Shown piece after piece: positions 1 through 5,088 of a DNA stretch of 5,309 nt (the stretch's first letter is position 1; each line of letters begins with the position of its first letter). The notes under the pieces were generated by a model. It saw only the letters and a program-made list of their open reading frames with translations. It searched no databases and was not told where the DNA came from. The translations under genes and the position numbers were made by a program. Source of the DNA: Fibrobacterota bacterium (GTDB lineage Bacteria; Fibrobacterota; Chitinivibrionia; Chitinivibrionales; JANQEN01); assembly GCA_030619215.1 (NCBI GenBank), contig JAUXBV010000298.1, positions 1 to 5,309 of the forward strand. Direction: 5' to 3'.

Positions 1-1
1 A

Positions 2-82
2 AATGAAAAGGTTAACCTCACGAAATTTATTGTAGAGAGAATTGATATATCAAGAACGGAAGGGATAAGGTTGATTGCTTAA
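2..82 (+). CDS. Possible C-terminal tail of a gene entering from the left edge (unidentified)
   Basis: One forward frame is open from the left edge for 26 codons and ends at a TAA at 80-82. The translation ends in ...ERIDISRTEGIRLIA and has a protein-like mix of charged and hydrophobic residues. The other two forward frames stop early, at 4-6 and around position 33. I do not recognise the family. 26 codons without a stop is not significant alone, so this could be chance or another decayed fragment. The toxin-antitoxin locus begins about 70 bases further on, so it is probably a separate transcription unit. Confidence 0.25.
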   Translation, partial: NEKVNLTKFIVERIDISRTEGIRLIA

Positions 83-114
83 TTTATATTAGGATAAAAG
101 TCGGTACTCACAAG

Positions 115-138
115 TAATTATATAATAGATGATAATTA
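115..138 (+). promoter_or_regulatory. Candidate antitoxin promoter/operator: dyad overlapping a TATAAT -10 box
   Basis: A perfect 7-bp inverted repeat has arms TAATTAT (115-121) and ATAATTA (132-138) around a 10-base spacer. An exact TATAAT (121-126) overlaps its left arm and centre. The dyad ends three bases before the AGGAGG ribosome site of the antitoxin gene. Antitoxins of the ParD/RelB type commonly repress their own promoter by binding such dyads, so this is a plausible operator. No good -35 hexamer is visible 16-18 bases upstream, and AT-rich DNA makes dyads by chance, so confidence is limited. Confidence 0.35.
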
Positions 139-151
139 GAAGGAGGTGAAT

Positions 152-337
152 ATGACAACTGCAAAAGAAGAAATGATTGGGATAATTAATGAGCAGCCTG
201 AAGACAGCAGCTATGACGAATTGCTTCGAGAACTGGCTTTTAAGAGAATGGTTGATCGAGGTTTAGATGATGCCCGAAATGGACGAACTATTACAAACGA
301 GGATATGGAGCGGAGAATTCGTTCATGGCAAAAATAA
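152..337 (+). CDS. RelB/ParD-like antitoxin of a type II toxin-antitoxin system (orphaned)
   Basis: This gene encodes a 61-residue acidic and helical protein. Its second half, with LLRELAFKRMVDRGLDDARNGRTITNEDMERRIRSW, has the layout seen in small antitoxins paired with RelE/ParE toxins: a helix, then 'GL.D...GR.I..E.M..R...W', which would form the toxin-binding tail. The ATG at 152 is preferred because AGGAGG (141-146) lies 5 bases upstream. A GTG at 146 is in frame but overlaps that ribosome site. The stop overlaps the downstream toxin start by 13 bases, the translational coupling usual for these modules. In an intact pair the antitoxin would neutralise the toxin and repress the operon. Here the toxin is truncated, so the antitoxin is effectively an orphan; it could still repress its promoter or counter a related toxin elsewhere. 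The family is assigned from pattern only, and the exact subfamily is uncertain. Confidence 0.72.
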   Translation: MTTAKEEMIGIINEQPEDSSYDELLRELAFKRMVDRGLDDARNGRTITNEDMERRIRSWQK

Positions 338-444
338 TATGGACTGAGGAAGCAGTACGATGGATGAAAGATATCTATGACTATATTACGCTTGATAACC
401 CTAACGCTGCACAACGAGTGGTTCCTCCGAACAGTGACAACTGA
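325..444 (+). pseudogene. Truncated ParE/RelE-family toxin
   Basis: The frame starts at ATG 325, inside the end of the antitoxin gene, and reads MAKIIWTEEAVRWMKDIYDY followed by ITLDNPNAAQRVV. That is the standard N-terminus of ParE toxins: strand, 'W...A...L..I..YI', then 'N..AA..VV'. After residue 33 the homology stops; six unrelated residues (PPNSDN) follow and TGA is at 442-444. Intact ParE proteins are about 90-100 residues, and the lost part includes the later strands and the C-terminal residues needed for toxicity, so the product is presumably inactive. Neither alternative forward frame after the break resembles ParE, so this is a deletion or replacement of the 3' part and not a simple frameshift. 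The sequence just past the break (AGTGACAACTGATTAACC) is low-complexity spacer-like DNA. Confidence 0.75.
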
Positions 445-603
445 TTAACCAAACTCATTCAGCCCCTAAAAGTAATAAACCTGTCGTTACAAGTTACAAA
501 TCAGCCCCTTAGAGTTAAGGGTGAGCCCTCAAAAAGTTCTAAGATTCTGAAAACATCTGTTTCTTAACACATCTGTATTATAATACTATAAATAACTTGT
601 TAG

Positions 604-634
604 AAGGTTAAGGGTTCAGAGGTTCAAAGGTTAA
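604..634. repeat. Degenerate GGTTMA tandem-like repeat
   Basis: Four GGTT cores begin at 606, 613, 621 and 629, spaced 7, 8 and 8 bases, within a purine-rich setting. The octamer AAGGTTAA flanks the cluster at 604-611 and 627-634 and occurs once more at 8-15. The regular spacing close to one helical turn is suggestive, but such degenerate tracts are common in intergenic DNA of some anaerobes, and no function is evident. Confidence 0.45.
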
Positions 635-675
635 AATAACAAAAGATTTTAAGTGCTGAATCCCGAATTTCGTTT

Positions 676-692
676 CTGGCATAGTTTTTGTA
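676..692 (+). promoter_or_regulatory. Candidate sigma-54 (RpoN) promoter for the hydrolase gene
   Basis: The sequence CTGGCATAGTTTTTGTA matches the -24/-12 layout recognised by RpoN: GG at 678-679, ten bases, then G at 690, within TGGCA...TTTTTG. The -12 element is GT where consensus has GC, a mismatch at a normally conserved base. If used, transcription would begin near 703 and leave a leader of roughly 45 bases before the ATG at 750. The position and strand are right for the alpha/beta hydrolase gene. No enhancer-binding site could be assigned. Confidence 0.35.
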
Positions 693-749
693 GCTTTATT
701 ATATAGAACTCTTTATATTTGGAATATACTGGTATAGAGGAGGTTCATT

Positions 750-1721
750 ATGAAGAAACCAAAGCTGAAAAAAGCGTTTTTAATAATCCTTTCTATGGTC
801 GTTTTTCTCTTTTCTGTGCTCTACGTGGTATATCTTTTTTCATATAATGAGACCAGGGAGCTTAATGATTCGGCGCGCGCTCAATTGCAGGGAAGCTTTA
901 TAAAATTATCACAGGGGTACACCCATTATGATTTGCAGGGACCGGAGAATGGAAAGCTTGTGGTGCTCTGCCACGGAGCGGGCCCAGCTTTACAAATATG
1001 GGACAAGCAGATTGGTCCGTTGACGTATGCCGGGTACCGGGTTTTACGATACGACAGGTACGGCTCCGGATACTCGGACAGGCTGAAGTCGGATTACAAC
1101 ATCGATGTCTTTACCTCGCAAATAGTCGAGTTGCTTGAAAAGCTCCAAGTTAAAGAACCTATTATTGTTGTTGGAAGATCTTTCGGGTCAAAAATCGTAA
1201 GTGCCTTTGCATATAAATATCCTGAAAAGGTCAGCAAGGTAATACTGACAGCATCAGGGTTATTTATGTTTAATTACGAAAAGTTTCCCCGGTTCAACCT
1301 GCCATTCTTCAAGGAGTTTTTCATCAGGGTGCTCAGCAAACCGTTGATGGAGTCACGCTTGTCCGAATACAGGCAATATGCGGAAACCGAAGAGGAGTTC
1401 GAGAATTTCAGGACCGCACTTTTTGACCAGTTAACGTATAAGGGGAGTGAAGACGCTATCAAGCAGATCCTGAGCTATGATGTTATACTTGCCTACCCCG
1501 AAGCATATCAATTCCTGATAGAACAGAGCGGGAAGAAAAATTTAGGTTTATACGTGATATGGGGAGAGGAGGATAAGGTGCTACCCCTGAAGAAACTATC
1601 TCAGATTGAAACAAAATATCCTTCGGTAAAAGCAGCATCGATAAAAGGGGCTGATCACTGGCTCAACTACACCCATTACAGGGAATTTAACAAGGTGCTG
1701 CTTGGATATTTAAACAGCTAA
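750..1721 (+). CDS. Membrane-anchored alpha/beta-fold hydrolase
   Basis: This encodes a 323-residue protein of the alpha/beta hydrolase superfamily. Residues 2-8 are basic and 9-31 are a hydrophobic segment with no clear cleavage site, so an uncleaved signal anchor with the enzyme domain outside the cytoplasm is likely. The fold begins near residue 55. HGAG (75-78) supplies the oxyanion-hole turn, and YDRYGSGYSD (101-110) is the conserved loop after strand 4. GRSFG (142-146) is the nucleophile elbow with Ser144. The rest of the triad is probably Asp275 in WGEEDKVLP and His303 in GADHW. A helical cap lies roughly at 175-255. All catalytic residues are present, so the gene looks intact and functional. 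The ATG is supported by AGGAGG at 738-743 with 6 bases spacing. The gene stands alone, with a sigma-54-like site upstream. The substrate (ester, lactone, lipid or C-C bond) cannot be read from the sequence. Confidence 0.9.
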   Translation: MKKPKLKKAFLIILSMVVFLFSVLYVVYLFSYNETRELNDSARAQLQGSFIKLSQGYTHYDLQGPENGKLVVLCHGAGPALQIWDKQIGPLTYAGYRVLRYDRYGSGYSDRLKSDYNIDVFTSQIVELLEKLQVKEPIIVVGRSFGSKIVSAFAYKYPEKVSKVILTASGLFMFNYEKFPRFNLPFFKEFFIRVLSKPLMESRLSEYRQYAETEEEFENFRTALFDQLTYKGSEDAIKQILSYDVILAYPEAYQFLIEQSGKKNLGLYVIWGEEDKVLPLKKLSQIETKYPSVKAASIKGADHWLNYTHYREFNKVLLGYLNS

Positions 1722-1975
1722 AGTGACATTGGCTTGTGCAGATTATGTCAACGATACTTCCGGGAAAAGGTTATTAAGTATCTCAAGGTAAAAGTGCACC
1801 AGCTATGGGATGAAAGTCATTTGGGATCTGTTAAATGCACCGGGAGAAGGAGAAGGTGATGATGGAATTATATAGTTATTTCCATAATGTATCATCCCTT
1901 CTCCTTGGAGGAGAGGGCAGAGTCACTACCTGTAGGGGGAACGAAGGGTGAGGTCAAAGAAAAACAAGCAGGAAT
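1722..1975. other. Convergent intergenic region; no convincing gene
   Basis: This spacer lies between the ends of two convergent units. The hydrolase frame remains open after its stop for 45 more codons to a TGA at 1857-1859. That extension reads GLCRLCQRYFREKVIKYLKV at its start and has a CxxC pair, but it lacks an ATG and an evident ribosome site, and it resembles nothing I know. Near-repeats GTAAAAGTGCACC and GTTAAATGCACC flank its second half. No rho-independent terminator with a T-run was found for either neighbour. An inverted repeat inside it is listed separately. Confidence 0.55.
1843..1904. repeat. Imperfect inverted repeat in the convergent spacer
   Basis: Outer arms GGAGAAGG (1843-1850) and CCTTCTCC (1897-1904) pair perfectly. 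An inner stem ATGGAA (1862-1867) and TTCCAT (1880-1885) closes a 12-base loop, and the stretches between the stems do not pair well. The right arm runs on into TTGGAGGAGAGGGCAG, a phrase resembling dispersed intergenic repeats found in several bacterial genomes. No T-run follows on either strand, so it is not a typical terminator, although it could still act as one for the convergent units or be a decayed mobile repeat. Confidence 0.4.
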
Positions 1976-2267
1976 TTAAAACAAACTTAATATCCTCTCA
2001 ATTGAGTCAACAATAAAATCCGGTTTAATACTATTATCTAAATCCTTTTCATTAAACTCACCTGTGCACAATAGTATTGACCTTATTCCAAAATCACTTG
2101 CGCCTTTTATATCTGTTGATACTCTGTCGCCTACCATTACTACTTCTTGTTTATTAAGATTCATTGTTTCCGAGTTTGTCAATTGTTTCAATTGCGCCGT
2201 GGTAGGCTTTGCCGTGGTATTTTAATACGCCGTCGATGTCGAAGATGATGCCTTTTATGTTTTTCAT
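1976..2267 (-). pseudogene. Broken, mosaic HAD-superfamily (NagD-like, HAD-IIA) phosphatase
   Basis: Two pieces of a HAD hydrolase lie end to end in different frames. The N-terminal piece starts at ATG 2267 and reads MKNIKGIIFDIDGVLKYHGK, with the nucleophile motif DxD (Asp10, Asp12), as far as about ...ETIDKL; its frame then runs to a TAA at 2154-2156. The C-terminal piece, in a frame shifted by one, reads VVMVGDRVSTDIKGASDFGI and continues to TAA 1976-1978; it carries the metal-binding motif GDRxxTD. HAD-IIA enzymes are about 250-260 residues, so roughly 150 residues, including the cap and the motif II/III region, are missing between the pieces. The junction lies near 2165-2178. By hand count, third-position GC is about 59% in the N-terminal piece and about 23% in the C-terminal piece, so they may come from different genes. 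The start is 3 bases past the AOR stop, so it was probably the last gene of that operon. Confidence 0.78.
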
Positions 2268-2270
2268 TAC

Positions 2271-4067
2271 CTAATCATTCCACTTATGTATCCTATAATA
2301 CTCATCCACCATCTTTTCAATATTAACAGTGGAGCCTTTCGAAAGCCCCTCCTTCAAAGTCTCTTTTATGAATCGTTCCGGCAATGTATCATCTTTGCGT
2401 GAGACTCCAAATTTCTTGTTCAGTTTACGGTCTGTGTTTATGGCATCCCCTAAAATTTTTTCAAGATATTCTGCAGAATAATCCACACCTGTACCGGCTC
2501 TGAGGAGTACTGCTGCTTTTTCAAAACTCAGAATATCCATACAGAGTCCGACATTTTTGCACATTGTCAGGCAATCGGTCAGAAGGGCAATCTTCTCAGA
2601 CCAGGTTACCAGGGCTGCCTTTCCCTCCTCCTCGAGTCTTTGTGCAGCCTTCTCTGTGCCGAAACGTTTTTTAGCCTCTTCTTTTCTGTCAGTTAGTTCG
2701 AAATAGGGCTCCGCACGAAGGTGGTCTGCACCGCGGGAGGCTATGGCATAGGTAAGGCCATAAGCTTTTATTCCTCGTGGATCACCGCAGATGATATCAA
2801 GCCCCTTAACCTGCATTGCCAATTTTCCCGCTTCTTCGCTGAAATCTTCCGATAATTTTTTCGAGCCGTTAGCCAGTCTGTCGCCAATGCCCCGACGATG
2901 CGTAATCATATCAACAACCTCACGAATTTTATCTTTATCTCCCCATTTGATATGGAGTCCGTCAAGGTCTTTGGGGCTGATCAGCCCCTTTTCCTCACAC
3001 TCCATGATCCAGCCTATCACCTCTGATGTTGACACAGAGTCCATGCCCATCTGGTTAAGGTATTGGTTCATTTCCAGGGCAAAAGGGAGGTCGCGGTTTC
3101 CTATCCGTGAGGTAAAGCTGCAGAGGGTTTCGAATTCCGGCCCTTCAGCTTCGAATTTGTCGACAATATAATAACGGGAGCAGTGGAGATTGCAATTGAA
3201 ACAGGCCTTGTTCTTTACTTTGAAGTTGGCGGCAAGCTTCTGCCCGGAAATGTCATCAACGTACGAGCAGACGCCTTCCTGAAAATGTTTCGTCGGCAGG
3301 ATTCCGATGCTGTTAAGGTCTTTCACGAGCATGGTTGTGCCCATGCTGTAGCGCTTCCGGTACTCGTTGTGCTGCAGAATCCTCTGTTTGATCTCCTCTA
3401 CTTCTTTTAAATACGCCAAGGGTTCTGCCATGTCAACTGAACGGGAGCCTCGCACAGCAACAGCCTTTAAATTCTTCGATCCCATGACAGCACCCATGCC
3501 GGTTCTGCCGTTAACCCGGTTACCACTGGAAACAATTGAGGCAAAAAGCACCTTATTCTCTCCTGCCGGCCCTATTGCTGCAACCTGTATTGAGTAATCC
3601 TTCTGTTTATCGCGGATAGCCTTTGTTGTTTCAATGATACTCATGCCTGAATATTCAGGACACTCGATAAATTCAGCACCGCTCTCCGTTATCATTAAGT
3701 AGAGCGATTTGTTCGCTTTACCGGTAATAATAATCTGGTCAAAACCGGTTAGCTTCATTTCCGGAGCAAACTGACCGCCCGCTGCCGAGTCTCCCAGGAT
3801 GCCGGTTAACGGCGATTTTGCGCTGACCGTAAAATAGGCAGAGCCGGGCAGCAGCGACCCGGTGAGAGGCCCGACTCCGAAAATGAGGATGTTTTCAGGC
3901 CCCAAAGGGTCGCAATCAGGATTCAGCTCCTCAAAGAGCCGTTTTGTATTTGCCGCCCTTCCTCCAATAACAGGCTTGACCCATGACTCATCAAGAGGCT
4001 CAATTTGAAATTCCCGGCTGGTAAGGTCGATACGCAGTATCCTTCCGCCGTAACCGTAATTAAGCAT
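2271..4067 (-). CDS. Tungsten-type aldehyde:ferredoxin oxidoreductase, catalytic subunit (AorB-like)
   Basis: This 598-residue protein belongs to the aldehyde ferredoxin oxidoreductase (AOR) family, whose members oxidise aldehydes to carboxylates at a tungsten-bis-tungstopterin centre next to a [4Fe-4S] cluster. It is full length. The N-terminal AOR domain (about 1-205) starts with YGGRILRIDLT and has the cofactor-binding GDSAAGGQF stretch near 92-100. Cluster ligands are CxxCxxxC at Cys289, Cys292 and Cys296 plus Cys509 in VGLC. Glu313 and His449 align with the active-site Glu313 and His448 of the Pyrococcus furiosus enzyme. Of the two pterin-binding DxxGL(D/C) motifs, the first reads NQMGMD (338-343) and the second KNVGLC (504-509), so the leading Asp is replaced in both. 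The ATG at 4067 has GGAGG (4075-4079) 7 bases upstream and overlaps the ferredoxin gene by 8 bp, indicating coupled translation and a stable complex. It lacks BamC-like partners nearby, so a benzoyl-CoA reductase role is less likely. The substrate is unknown. Confidence 0.93.
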   Translation of the reverse strand: MLNYGYGGRILRIDLTSREFQIEPLDESWVKPVIGGRAANTKRLFEELNPDCDPLGPENILIFGVGPLTGSLLPGSAYFTVSAKSPLTGILGDSAAGGQFAPEMKLTGFDQIIITGKANKSLYLMITESGAEFIECPEYSGMSIIETTKAIRDKQKDYSIQVAAIGPAGENKVLFASIVSSGNRVNGRTGMGAVMGSKNLKAVAVRGSRSVDMAEPLAYLKEVEEIKQRILQHNEYRKRYSMGTTMLVKDLNSIGILPTKHFQEGVCSYVDDISGQKLAANFKVKNKACFNCNLHCSRYYIVDKFEAEGPEFETLCSFTSRIGNRDLPFALEMNQYLNQMGMDSVSTSEVIGWIMECEEKGLISPKDLDGLHIKWGDKDKIREVVDMITHRRGIGDRLANGSKKLSEDFSEEAGKLAMQVKGLDIICGDPRGIKAYGLTYAIASRGADHLRAEPYFELTDRKEEAKKRFGTEKAAQRLEEEGKAALVTWSEKIALLTDCLTMCKNVGLCMDILSFEKAAVLLRAGTGVDYSAEYLEKILGDAINTDRKLNKKFGVSRKDDTLPERFIKETLKEGLSKGSTVNIEKMVDEYYRIHKWND

Positions 4068-4578
4068 CGGCCTGCCTCCATTTCATCCTTACTTCTGAGC
4101 CAAGCTTATTTATATAAAAATTGCGTTTCTGACTCGGATTCATTTTCTTTGTTTCTTTTTTGACTTCCTCAAGGGAAATGTGTTCCACAGCTTCTTTATC
4201 CCAAACAATCGCTCCCTCTGTACATGCCCTGACACATTTCGGATTCCCGCCGCAGAGGTCGCAGACATATACAATATCATTAAAAGCCTCTATTGCGCCG
4301 ACCGGGCAACTCTTTTCACACGTCCCACAGAGGTTGCACATAGTTGGTGATACTATTACCTCGCCGAACTTCCCTATGGTCAGGGCATTTTCCGGGCATT
4401 TCATGCAGTACCGCTCCTTACATTGAGCGCATACCACAGGCCCGTCAATGCCGGTCTCATATAAATTCATCACCTTGATTCGTGCTAAATGATTGTTTAC
4501 CCTTCCGGTATGAAAAAAGGCGCAGGCAGACTCACACTGTTTACACCCGGTACATTTGCTCATATCAACTCTAATCAC
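4060..4578 (-). CDS. Four-cluster [4Fe-4S] ferredoxin-like electron-transfer subunit (AorA-like)
   Basis: This 172-residue protein has sixteen cysteines in four groups: C9-C12-C15-C19, C50-C53-C58-C61, C81-C84-C87-C91 and C106-C109-C115-C119. That is the pattern of the DmsB/HycB-type four-[4Fe-4S] ferredoxins, and the third group (CNLCGTCEKSCPVGAI) is a classic ferredoxin motif. No signal peptide is present, so it should be cytoplasmic. It most likely moves electrons between the AOR tungsten site and an external carrier, as AorA does in bacterial AorABC. Residues 125-172 form a charged, largely helical tail without cysteines. The start is taken as GTG 4578, because relatives carry a short 'MxRVD' strand before the first cluster and AGGGG lies about 7 bases upstream. 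ATG 4563 (MSKC) is the alternative. Its end overlaps the AOR gene, and 21 bases separate it from the upstream small gene. Confidence 0.9.
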   Translation of the reverse strand: MIRVDMSKCTGCKQCESACAFFHTGRVNNHLARIKVMNLYETGIDGPVVCAQCKERYCMKCPENALTIGKFGEVIVSPTMCNLCGTCEKSCPVGAIEAFNDIVYVCDLCGGNPKCVRACTEGAIVWDKEAVEHISLEEVKKETKKMNPSQKRNFYINKLGSEVRMKWRQADA

Positions 4579-4599
4579 CCTTATACCCCTTTTTAAATA

Positions 4600-4875
4600 T
4601 TATTCTTCAACAACCTCAAGCTTATATTGCACCAGCCCTTTGGGGTCCGGGCAGGAGAAGGTGTCAACCTTACTTACCCAGTGCTCCTTATCAAGGCTAT
4701 CTTTAACATTGAGAATGGGAAACACCGGCATCATACTCTGCAGCGCCCAGATACAGACATACTTTCCTTCCGGAACAGTCAGTTTGGAGCCGTCAACATA
4801 AAAATAATCACCGACCTGCACAGGGAGGTTGCAATAGCCGTCAATACGCTCAACAGTCACTTTTATTTTTGCCAT
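4600..4875 (-). CDS. TIGR04076-like small protein, first gene of the AOR operon
   Basis: This 91-residue protein resembles the small TIGR04076 family of unknown function. It has an N-terminal strand (AKIKVTVERI), then GYCNLPVQVGDYFYVDG (13-29) with Cys15, a central segment VPEGKYVCIWALQSMMP with Cys41, and a late CPDPKG (75-80) with Cys75 followed by a closing strand VQYKLEVVE. The spaced cysteines in otherwise beta-rich sequence could bind a metal or form a thiol site, but no ligand is known. The ATG at 4875 is well supported by AGGAG (4881-4885) with 5 bases spacing. It is 21 bases upstream of the ferredoxin gene on the same strand and is therefore the first gene of the operon. That context suggests a role with the AOR complex, for example as accessory subunit or maturation factor; this is inference. 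The family call is from memory of its pattern. Confidence 0.75.
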   Translation of the reverse strand: MAKIKVTVERIDGYCNLPVQVGDYFYVDGSKLTVPEGKYVCIWALQSMMPVFPILNVKDSLDKEHWVSKVDTFSCPDPKGLVQYKLEVVEE

Positions 4876-4999
4876 GTTTACTCCTGAAATAGAAACTTTT
4901 ATTTAGGAAACCCGGATAATCAAAAAATATAAAGAGGGCTTAAGGATAATTAATAATAATTTATAGTGTTTTAGGAATGGTGATTTTATTGAAATTTTA

Positions 5000-5071
5000 T
5001 TATGCAACCAATTCAATAATTGCCACTTCAGGGAAGCAGTTAAATCGAACCGGATAAACTGCCCAGCCGGG
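5000..5071 (-). pseudogene. C-terminal remnant of a metallophosphoesterase
   Basis: On the minus strand a 23-codon stretch reads GWAVYPVRFNCFPEVAIIEL and ends at TAA 5000-5002. This matches the very end of calcineurin-like metallophosphoesterases (YaeI/YkuE-like), whose last strand typically reads 'G.s..P.Rfnc.PEv.li.L'. The rest of the gene is gone: an in-frame TAA sits at 5072-5074 and the ClC gene ends at 5089. A full enzyme would be about 250-400 residues with metal-binding D.H, GD, GNH(D/E) and GH.H motifs, none of which are present. It is presumably the scar of a deletion. Because the match is short, chance cannot be excluded. Confidence 0.5.
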
Positions 5072-5088
5072 TTATTTGAAAGTAGAAG

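Larger units (their letters stand above)
445..749. other. Intergenic stretch with short repeats; no gene seen
   Basis: No convincing coding frame is visible on either strand between the broken toxin and the hydrolase. Several small structures are present. The 9-mer TCAGCCCCT is repeated at 459-467 and 501-509. A perfect 6-bp hairpin has arms CCCTTA (506-511) and TAAGGG (516-521) with a 4-base loop, but no T-run follows, so it is not a standard terminator. ACATCTGT occurs at 553-560 and 569-576. An exact TATAAT lies at 579-584 without a good -35 box. The GGTT repeat cluster and the sigma-54-like site are listed separately. Confidence 0.6.

Noticed and set aside
146..151. GTG at 146 as the antitoxin start
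   Set aside because: It overlaps the AGGAGG ribosome site; the ATG at 152 has the right 5-base spacing.
211..414. Minus-strand open frame opposite the antitoxin/toxin pair
   Set aside because: It is antisense to the recognisable antitoxin and ParE fragment, with no ribosome site or family match.
506..521. CCCTTA/TAAGGG hairpin as terminator of the toxin-antitoxin unit
   Set aside because: The stem is only 6 bp and is not followed by a T-run on either strand.
1274..1462. Minus-strand open frame inside the hydrolase gene
   Set aside because: It lies opposite the hydrolase cap region and has no family features.
2180..2194. CAATTG TTT CAATTG double palindrome at the HAD break as a recombination site
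   Set aside because: It falls within codons that still match the HAD N-terminus (AIETIDKL), so it precedes the junction and is probably coincidental.
2791..3597. Several plus-strand open frames across the AOR gene
   Set aside because: They are antisense to a full-length, motif-complete AOR gene, have no ribosome sites, and read like compositional shadows rich in Ser, Pro and Arg.
4160..4887. Plus-strand open frames across the ferredoxin and small-protein genes
   Set aside because: They are the antisense of well-supported genes, with no recognisable domain.
5048..5074. AACC(C)GG...CCGGTT hairpin as ClC terminator
   Set aside because: The stem is bulged, the loop is 13 bases and no T-run follows; the sequence is better explained by the phosphoesterase remnant.
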